A stretch of 11,355 nucleotides of DNA, taken from DAIDJM01 sp964250215 (lineage in GTDB: Bacteria > Pseudomonadota > Alphaproteobacteria > Acetobacterales > Acetobacteraceae). Position 1 is the stretch's first letter. Each line of letters begins with the position of its first letter. The position numbers and the translations under genes were made by a program. The stretch covers positions 1 to 11,355 of the forward strand of contig CAXUEX010000090.1 in the NCBI GenBank assembly GCA_964250215.1. Reading direction: 5' to 3'. This document shows positions 6,342 through 11,355 of the stretch, piece by piece. The notes beneath the pieces were generated by a model that was not told the origin of the DNA, did not search any database, and saw nothing but the letters and a program-made list of their open reading frames with translations.

Positions 6342-6481
6342 CCGTCTCTCCGTCTCCACCATGCGGCCTGCCGATAACCGCCGCACCGATTACACGCCAT
6401 ACCGTGCACGAAGGTTTTCCCGAAACCTGCGCCGCCCCCGGTATTGACGGCCGCTTCCGCCACCGGGCAAGCGGCGCACCC

Positions 6482-7465
6482 ATGCCTTACCTCGTCGCCG
6501 CCGACCTCCCGCAAGCCCCGGCCGGCGAGCGCTTCCGCGCCGCGCTGGCCCGTGAACCCATTCTCCGCCTGCCCGGCGCGCATAACGGCATGGCCGCCAT
6601 CCAGGCCGCCCGCGCCGGCTTCAACGCGCTCTACCTCAGCGGCGCCGCCATGACCGCCAGCATGGGCCTGCCCGATCTCGGCATCATCACCGTCGATGAG
6701 GTCTGCTTCTTCATCCGCCAGCTCGCCCGCGCTTCCGGCCTGCCCGTGCTCGCCGATGGCGACACCGGCTATGGCGAGGCGCTGAACGTGATGCACATGG
6801 TGCGCAGCTTCGAGGATGCCGGCGCCGGTGCCGTGCATATCGAGGACCAGCTCCTGCCCAAGAAGTGCGGCCATCTGAACGACAAGCGCCTGGCCGATCC
6901 GCAAGACATGGCCGCCAAGATCGCCGCCGCCGCGCGCGCCCGCCGCCACCTGTTCCTGATCGCCCGCACCGATGCCGCCGGCAGCGAAGGCATCGATGGT
7001 GCCGTTGCCCGCGCGAAACTGTATATCGAAGCCGGCGCCGACGCGATCTTTCCTGAAGCCCTCACCAGCGCCGACATGTTCCGCGAGTTCGCCCGCCGCA
7101 TGGGGAGCGCCACGCTGCTCGCCAACATGACCGAATTCGGCCGCACCCCGTTCTTCACCGCCGAACAGTTCCGTGAAATGGGCTACCGCATGGTGATCTG
7201 GCCGGTCAGCAGTTTCCGCATGGCCGCGAAAGCCGCCGCCGACCTGTATGCCGCCATCGCCCGCGACGGCGGCACGCACGCCATGATCGACCGCATGCAG
7301 ACACGCGCCGAACTTTATGAAGCGATCGGCCTGCACCAATACGAAGCGCTAGACGCCAGCATCGTGCAAACCGTAATTCCGCAATCACAAAATAGGGGTC
7401 TGGGGCTCACGGCCCCAGCGGGTCCAGGGCAGAGCCCTGGCCCTGCTTCTACCGAATTCCGCTAA
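6482..7465 (+). CDS. prpB: 2-methylisocitrate lyase
   Basis: The product is 327 residues from ATG 6482, where MPYLVAADLP aligns with the usual family start; the in-frame ATG at 6404 adds an unlikely leader. It cleaves 2-methylisocitrate to pyruvate and succinate, the last step of the methylcitrate route for propionate. Supporting motifs are GAHNGMAAIQAARAGF, YLSGAAMTASMGLPDLG, DGDTGYGEA (Asp92 and Asp94 at the Mg site), HIEDQLLPKKCGH (catalytic Cys129) and ARTDA. These features fit methylisocitrate lyase better than isocitrate lyase or PEP mutase. No prpC or prpD is nearby. The family normally ends near DASIVQTVIPQ; here about 29 further residues are encoded by a double-hairpin DNA repeat. 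The ribosome site is weak. The stop TAA (7463-7465) overlaps the stop of the opposing histidine kinase. Confidence 0.93.
   Translation: MPYLVAADLPQAPAGERFRAALAREPILRLPGAHNGMAAIQAARAGFNALYLSGAAMTASMGLPDLGIITVDEVCFFIRQLARASGLPVLADGDTGYGEALNVMHMVRSFEDAGAGAVHIEDQLLPKKCGHLNDKRLADPQDMAAKIAAAARARRHLFLIARTDAAGSEGIDGAVARAKLYIEAGADAIFPEALTSADMFREFARRMGSATLLANMTEFGRTPFFTAEQFREMGYRMVIWPVSSFRMAAKAAADLYAAIARDGGTHAMIDRMQTRAELYEAIGLHQYEALDASIVQTVIPQSQNRGLGLTAPAGPGQSPGPASTEFR
7391..7418 (-). terminator. Possible terminator of the histidine kinase transcript
   Basis: On the minus strand the 7-bp stem CTGGGGC/GCCCCAG (7418-7400) is followed by ACCCCTATT and then TTG. The T-tract is short (TATTTT), so efficiency is uncertain. 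The location, just past the kinase stop at 7462, is right. Confidence 0.4.
7394..7446. repeat. Double-hairpin GC-rich repeat, REP-like, doubling as terminator
   Basis: Two adjacent perfect hairpins are present: CTGGGGC-TCACG-GCCCCAG (7400-7418) and CCAGGGC-AGA-GCCCTGG (7424-7440), preceded by AGGGGT. From memory, very similar GGGGTCTGGGG...GGGTCCAGGGCAGAGCCCTGG units are dispersed between genes of Acetobacteraceae and related alphaproteobacteria. It lies within the 3' end of prpB and just past the histidine kinase stop. Read on the minus strand, the second stem met is followed by ACCCCTATTTTG, a modest T-rich tail, so it could terminate the kinase transcript. Confidence 0.7.
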
Positions 7466-9231
7466 CCCATAACCCGCTCCAACGCCTCCACCAACCGCCG
7501 CGTCGTCACCGGTTTGCGCAACAGAACAAAGTTTTCGGGGTTGTCCACGCCCAAGCCAAGCTCGCCCGCCGCCTCGCCCGAGCCGGTCAGCAGGATTGCC
7601 GGCATCCCCGGCACCCGCGCCCGCACCTCCCGGATGAGCCTCGTGCCGTCCATGCCGGGCATCGCGAAATCCACGATCAGGCCGCTGGCCCGCTCGCCGC
7701 CCGCGAAAATCGCCAGCGCCGCCTCGCCGGTCGCCGCCACCGCCACGCGGTAGCCGCGCGCGGCAAGCTGCTCGCTCAGAACGTCCCGCACGAACGCATC
7801 ATCGTCCACCAGCAGCACGAGCCGCCCTGCGCCCGCCGCCGGTTGCGCCGACGGCAGCGTGACGGGCGCCAATGCTACCGGCAACCACAGCCGCACCACC
7901 GTGCCGGCGCCCACCCTGCTGGAAATATCCAGCGCACCGCCCGATTGCTCGGCGAAATCCCGCGCCATGGCCAGCCCCAGCCCGGTTCCTTCCCCGTCCG
8001 GCTTCGTCGTGAAGAACGGCTCGGCCGCCCGCGCCAGCACCTCCGCGCTCATGCCGGTGCCGCCATCGGTCACGCTCAGAAGCACGTAACCGCCATCCGC
8101 CAGCGCCGACGGGGGCGCCCCCGCCAGCGCCGCCGAGAACACCACGTCGCCGCCGGCCGGCATGGCGTCGCGCGCGTTCGTCGCCAGGTTCACCAGCACC
8201 GTTGCCAGTTGCGCGCGGTCCGCCAGCACCGCCGGCAAGGTCCCGGGCGTGTCCAGCACCACGGAAATGCCCGGACCCAGCGTGCTCGCCAGCATCTCCC
8301 GCGCATCCCGCAAAACTTTTACGATATCGCAACTTTCCGCTCGCAGCTCGCCGCGCCGTGCGAAGGCCAGCAGCCGTCGCGTCACGGCAGCCCCCCTTGA
8401 TGCCGCTTCGTCCACCGTCGCGGCCAGGCGTTGCAGTTCCGGATCCGCCGCCAGCGCCTCGATCCGCTCCGCCGCGCCCTGCACCGTCTGCACCACGTTG
8501 TTGAAATCGTGCACGATGCCGCCAGCCAGCCGCCCGATCGCTTCCATCTTCTGCGCGTGCTGCAGCCGGGCCTCCACCTCGCGCCGCTCCTGCATTTCGC
8601 GCCGCAATCGCGCATTCGCCTGCCGCAGCTCGCCCTGTTGCCGCGAAAGCTCGATCTGCATGCCCACCAGCCGCCCGAACATGCCATGCGCGCGCCGGCT
8701 GGCCTGTAGCAGCGACGCCGCAAACACCGCGACCATGCCGCCGGAAATCCAGCCAAGCTCGCTCCGCTGCGCCACGAACAGGCCGATCAGGGGCAGCGTC
8801 GCCGGCAGAACATAGGCGACCACGGCCGGAAAATAGGCCGAGTTCACCGCGGTGGTCCCGGCGCACAAGCCGCCCACCACGAACGCCAGGAAAAACCGGA
8901 ATTCCGGCGGCGCCGGCAGCAGTGCGAGCGAAGCGGCCCCCCACAGGCTGCCATTCGCGCCGGCGCCCGCCACGGCAATGCGCGCCCACCCGCGCAGCAC
9001 CGTCCAGCCGTCTGGCTGGATGCGCCGGAACCGCCGGCACGCCATCCATCGCGCAGCGGCGGCCAGCGCCACCAGCAATAGCCAAGCGGCGGCCATCCGC
9101 CATCCCGCCGGCCGCGCCAGAGTAGCGGCAGTCGCGCCGGCGATAATCAGCGTCGCGCCAAGCGTCAGCGGCGCCTGATCGAAAACCGCCCGCAGCCGCG
9201 CCGCCCGAATCTCCTGATCGTCGGCCGCCAT
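7462..9231 (-). CDS. Membrane-bound hybrid histidine kinase with C-terminal receiver domain
   Basis: The product is 589 residues from ATG 9231-9229, which lacks a clear ribosome site. Residues ~22-178 hold about six hydrophobic segments of no sensor family I recognise. A likely coiled coil follows (190-230). The HisKA box IGRLAGGIVHDFNN has phospho-acceptor His241. The ATPase domain has the N box NLATNARDAM (348-357), G1 DGGTGM (389-394), F box EPFFTTK (404-410) and G2 GTGLGLAM (415-422). The receiver (~470-589) has VDDD (475-478), phospho-acceptor Asp521 in LIVDFAMPGMDG, LLTGSG and Lys573 in LLRKP. It autophosphorylates at the inner membrane and relays to its own receiver; no separate regulator gene is visible. 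It starts 29 bp after the lytic transglycosylase and is probably co-transcribed with it. Open reading upstream of 9231 in this frame is a shadow of that gene. Confidence 0.92.
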   Translation of the reverse strand: MAADDQEIRAARLRAVFDQAPLTLGATLIIAGATAATLARPAGWRMAAAWLLLVALAAAARWMACRRFRRIQPDGWTVLRGWARIAVAGAGANGSLWGAASLALLPAPPEFRFFLAFVVGGLCAGTTAVNSAYFPAVVAYVLPATLPLIGLFVAQRSELGWISGGMVAVFAASLLQASRRAHGMFGRLVGMQIELSRQQGELRQANARLRREMQERREVEARLQHAQKMEAIGRLAGGIVHDFNNVVQTVQGAAERIEALAADPELQRLAATVDEAASRGAAVTRRLLAFARRGELRAESCDIVKVLRDAREMLASTLGPGISVVLDTPGTLPAVLADRAQLATVLVNLATNARDAMPAGGDVVFSAALAGAPPSALADGGYVLLSVTDGGTGMSAEVLARAAEPFFTTKPDGEGTGLGLAMARDFAEQSGGALDISSRVGAGTVVRLWLPVALAPVTLPSAQPAAGAGRLVLLVDDDAFVRDVLSEQLAARGYRVAVAATGEAALAIFAGGERASGLIVDFAMPGMDGTRLIREVRARVPGMPAILLTGSGEAAGELGLGVDNPENFVLLRKPVTTRRLVEALERVMG

Positions 9232-9260
9232 GACCACAAAAGCGTCGGCAGCGCGCCCGC

Positions 9261-9992
9261 TCACTCCGCCAGCGCCGCGTCCACCGCCGCCTGCACCTGC
9301 AACTGCGCCGGTACCTGCGCCGGCATTGGGCGCGTCCGCACCCGCGCCGGCATGGGCTGCACATAAAGGCCGTCCGCCCGCACGAGCATTCTCTGCTCCA
9401 CCCGCACCTGCATGTCGGCCAGTGCCGCTAGCGCCGCAAAATCCACCGGTCGCAGCCCGGGGGCGCCCGCCGGGTCGGCAATCGTCGACACCGCCGGAAT
9501 GGCAGCCGCCAGCCCCGGCGCCAGCGGCGACCCGATGCTGGCCAGGAATGTTTCGGCGCGCTGGCAGTACGCAATGGAAAGCGGCGAATACGCTTCCTCG
9601 CCCACCCCGGCGCGGTATTTCATCAGCGCCCGGCATGCATTGCCGCCGCTCGCCGCCCAGGCGCGCCCCAGATAGGCCACCGCATAGCGGATATTCGTCT
9701 CGGGATCGAACAATTCGCCGCGCGCGCCACGGAACCCCAGCAGCGCCGCCGTCGCCGGCAGAATCTGCATCAAGCCCACCTCGCCGGCGCTGCCCACCGC
9801 GGTGCTCGTGTAGCCGCTCTCGATGGCTGCCACCGCATCGGCCAGCGACGGCGGCACGCCATGGCCCAGCGCCTCGCGCTGCAACGCCGGCATCAGCGCC
9901 TCGCGCAATGCCGCCGGCCCCGAACCCGCAAGCGGCGCGCCAAGGCAGGGCGAAGTCGCGGCCCAAACCGCCAGACCCCAAACGAGCCGCAA
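9261..9992 (-). CDS. Exported lytic transglycosylase, SLT domain
   Basis: The product is 243 residues if translation starts at TTG 9992-9990, preceded by a GGGGGG stretch. This places a signal peptide (RLVWGLAVWAATSPCLGA) at the very N-terminus; the GTG at 10106 would add 38 polar residues before it. SLT motifs are catalytic Glu58 in AVAAIESGY, GSAGEVGLMQI (68-77), ETNIRYAVAYLGRA (98-111) and KYRAGVGEEAYS (125-136), the version of the usual AYNxG motif. It cleaves peptidoglycan glycan strands in the periplasm with formation of 1,6-anhydro ends. The C-terminal ~60 residues are Ala/Pro/Gln-rich with a repeated PMPA, not a known domain. It is probably first in a two-gene unit with the hybrid histidine kinase. 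Confidence 0.85.
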   Translation of the reverse strand: MRLVWGLAVWAATSPCLGAPLAGSGPAALREALMPALQREALGHGVPPSLADAVAAIESGYTSTAVGSAGEVGLMQILPATAALLGFRGARGELFDPETNIRYAVAYLGRAWAASGGNACRALMKYRAGVGEEAYSPLSIAYCQRAETFLASIGSPLAPGLAAAIPAVSTIADPAGAPGLRPVDFAALAALADMQVRVEQRMLVRADGLYVQPMPARVRTRPMPAQVPAQLQVQAAVDAALAE

Positions 9993-10019
9993 AATCCCCC
10001 CCGGCCACCCGACGCAACC

Positions 10020-10048
10020 ATAAAGCGCGCAACGCTGCCTCGTATCAA
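10020..10048 (-). promoter_or_regulatory. Candidate promoter of the lytic transglycosylase-kinase unit
   Basis: On the minus strand TTGATA (10048-10043; 5 of 6 to consensus) is followed after 17 bases by CTTTAT (10025-10020; 3 of 6). An A-run (AAAAAAA, minus strand near 10077-10071) lies upstream and could act as an UP-like element. Transcription would start near 10013, consistent with the TTG start at 9992 rather than GTG 10106. Confidence 0.35.
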
Positions 10049-10093
10049 GCGTTTTCGCGCTGAGTCTCGTTTTTTTGGACAATTCCGCCCACT

Positions 10094-10123
10094 TTGGCCC
10101 CGTCACCCGGATCGGGCTATACC
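10094..10123 (+). promoter_or_regulatory. Candidate promoter of gabT
   Basis: TTGGCC (10094-10099) and TATACC (10118-10123) are separated by 18 bases. Transcription would be expected to start 6-7 bases past the -10 element, i.e. at or next to the A of the gabT ATG at 10130. No ribosome site precedes that ATG, which fits a leaderless message. Confidence 0.4.
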
Positions 10124-10129
10124 CGGTCC

Positions 10130-11355
10130 ATGACCACGAATGCTGAGCTGCTGGCCCGCCGCACCCATGCGGTGCCGCGCGCCCTGACCCACGCCACCCC
10201 CGCCTTTGCCCAGCGCGCCCGCAACGCCGAAATCTGGGATGTAGAAGGCCGCCGCTACGTCGATTTCGCCGGCGGCATCGCCGTGCTGAACACCGGCCAC
10301 TGCCACCCGCGCGTGATCGCCGCTGCCACCGAGCAGATGGGCCGCTTCACGCATAGCTGCGTGCAGGTGATGGCCTATGAGCCTTATGTCGCGCTGGCGG
10401 AACGGCTAAACGCGCTGGCGCCATTTTCCGGCCCGGCCCGCACCATCTTTTTCACCACCGGCGCCGAAGCCGTGGAAAACGCCGTGAAGATTGCCCGCGC
10501 CGCCACCGGCCGCAGCGGCGTGATTGCGTTCAGCGGCGCCTTTCACGGCCGCACGCTGCTCGCCACCGGCCTCACCGGCAAAACCGCGCCCTACAAGCGC
10601 GGCACCGGGCCGTTCCCGCCGGAAATCTACCACGTGCCGTTCCCCATCCCGCATCACGGCACCACCACTGCCGACAGCCTCAAGGCGCTGGATTATCTGT
10701 TCCGCACCGATATCGAACCGCAGCGCGTCGCTGCCATCCTGATCGAACCCGTGCAGGGCGAGGGCGGCTTTTACGAGGCGCCACAGGAATTGCTGCAAGC
10801 CTTGCGCGAGCTGTGCACGAAACACGGCATTCTGCTGGTTTCCGACGAAGTGCAGGCCGGTTTCGGCCGCACCGGCAAGCTGTTCGGCATCGAACACAGC
10901 GGCGTGGAGCCCGATCTGGTTACGGTGGCAAAATCGCTTGCTGGCGGCTTCCCGCTCGCCGGCGTGATCGGTCGCGACGCCCTCATGCAGGCCGCCGAAC
11001 CCGGCGCGCTCGGCGGCACCTATGCCGGCAACCCGATCGCCTGTGCCGCCGCGTTGGCGGTGCTGGATGTGATCGAACAGGAGGGGCTGCTCGCCCGCGC
11101 CAACAGCATTGGCGAGCGCATCAAGGGCCGGCTGGAACAGATCGCGATGCGGAACAATACATTGCCCATCGGCGCCATCCGCGGCCCCGGTGCCATGATC
11201 GGCTTCGAGATTTTCCGTGAGCGTGGCGGCACCGATCCCGATCCCGAAGCCACGAAGCGCGTGACCACGAACGCGCTGCACGAGGGCCTGGTGCTGCTTT
11301 CCTGCGGCGTTTATGGCAACGTCATCCGCATCTTGGTGCCGCTCACCGTGGAAGA
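10130..11355 (+). CDS. gabT: 4-aminobutyrate aminotransferase (GABA transaminase), 3' end beyond window
   Basis: The gene is open from ATG 10130 to the right edge, giving 408 residues of an enzyme usually about 425 long; the last residue group seen is ILVPLTVEE. It is a class-III PLP aminotransferase that moves the amino group of GABA to 2-oxoglutarate, giving succinic semialdehyde and glutamate in the cytoplasm. Evidence: the N-terminus (ELLARRTHAVPR), FAGGIAVLNTGHCHP, the PLP-phosphate loop TTGAEAVENAVKIAR around Gly111, EPVQGEGGFY, SDEVQAGFGRTG with Asp239, and the PLP lysine Lys268 in TVAKSLAGGFPLAG. Asp239 and Lys268 fall at the same numbers as in the E. coli enzyme, fixing the start codon. 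It is divergent from the lytic transglycosylase. A partner succinate-semialdehyde dehydrogenase (gabD) is not in the window. Confidence 0.95.
   Translation, partial: MTTNAELLARRTHAVPRALTHATPAFAQRARNAEIWDVEGRRYVDFAGGIAVLNTGHCHPRVIAAATEQMGRFTHSCVQVMAYEPYVALAERLNALAPFSGPARTIFFTTGAEAVENAVKIARAATGRSGVIAFSGAFHGRTLLATGLTGKTAPYKRGTGPFPPEIYHVPFPIPHHGTTTADSLKALDYLFRTDIEPQRVAAILIEPVQGEGGFYEAPQELLQALRELCTKHGILLVSDEVQAGFGRTGKLFGIEHSGVEPDLVTVAKSLAGGFPLAGVIGRDALMQAAEPGALGGTYAGNPIACAAALAVLDVIEQEGLLARANSIGERIKGRLEQIAMRNNTLPIGAIRGPGAMIGFEIFRERGGTDPDPEATKRVTTNALHEGLVLLSCGVYGNVIRILVPLTVE

Noticed and set aside
6155..7339. A 394-codon minus-strand frame opposite prpB
   Set aside because: It is antisense to a well-recognised enzyme and its translation (rich in Gly, Ala, His) is the complement of the prpB codons, with no motif of its own.
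9232..10032. N-terminal extension of the histidine kinase frame up to 10032
   Set aside because: This part is an out-of-frame reading of the lytic transglycosylase. Domain content of the kinase begins only after ATG 9231.
10045..10077. Plus-strand hairpin-plus-T-run candidate (AGCGTTTTCGCGCT ... TTTTTTT) as a terminator
   Set aside because: The stem is only 4 bp, unrelated bases separate it from the T-run, and no plus-strand gene ends upstream. The A/T-run more likely belongs to the divergent promoter region.
10406..11281. A 291-codon minus-strand frame opposite gabT
   Set aside because: It lies antisense to codons of a clearly identified aminotransferase and shows no domain.
1..11355. Search for CRISPR arrays, tRNA genes, insertion-sequence ends or a recombinase
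   Set aside because: No regularly spaced repeats, cloverleaf sequence, transposase or integrase motif was found on reading both strands. The only dispersed-type repeat is the double hairpin near 7400-7440.

Overview
The window is high-GC DNA with very little intergenic space. GTG and TTG starts are common and genes overlap by a few bases. This suggests an alphaproteobacterium, probably near the Acetobacteraceae (acetic-acid/acidophile group). That placement rests on protein style, GC content and a GGGGTCTGGGG-type double hairpin repeat of the kind I associate with that group; it is inference, since there is no rRNA or other marker. There are eleven protein genes, no recognisable rRNA or tRNA, no CRISPR array and no insertion sequence. 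No gene-free stretch exceeds about 190 bases.

Left part (1-1109, minus strand): a tightly coupled molybdenum-cofactor accessory cluster. It reads XdhC/CoxI N-terminal-domain protein, then XdhC Rossmann-domain protein, then a MobA-like nucleotidyltransferase cut by the window edge. Each junction is a GTGA overlap. These proteins normally prepare and insert the cofactor for xanthine dehydrogenase/aldehyde oxidase-type enzymes; no such enzyme is visible here.

Positions 1206-4856 (minus strand): two adjacent paralogous genes for exported phosphoesterases of the acid phosphatase/phospholipase C family. Each has a signal peptide, the ENRSFD and WDDWGG metal-site motifs and a C-terminal fibronectin-III-like domain. 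The right-hand copy has a good TTGACA promoter element and a 12-bp tandem repeat upstream. The left-hand copy is visibly less GC-rich than its surroundings.

Positions 5023-6341 (minus strand): a T5orf172/MUG113-type GIY-YIG protein joined to a Sel1-like helical repeat region, and a small single-pass membrane protein. Positions 6482-7465 (plus strand): prpB, a 2-methylisocitrate lyase, whose last ~29 codons run through the double-hairpin repeat. It converges on, and overlaps the stop codon of, the next gene.

Positions 7462-9992 (minus strand): an exported SLT-type lytic transglycosylase followed 29 bp later by a hybrid histidine kinase with a membrane-embedded N-terminus, probably one transcript. 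Positions 10130 to the right edge (plus strand): gabT, 4-aminobutyrate aminotransferase. It is divergent from the transglycosylase and is predicted to be leaderless; about the last 17 residues lie beyond the window.

Most of this is recognisable metabolism and envelope biology. The least conventional elements are the GIY-YIG/Sel1 fusion, the tandem phosphoesterases with their repeat-bearing upstream region, and the repeat-derived tail of PrpB. I saw no convincing wholly new multi-gene system.
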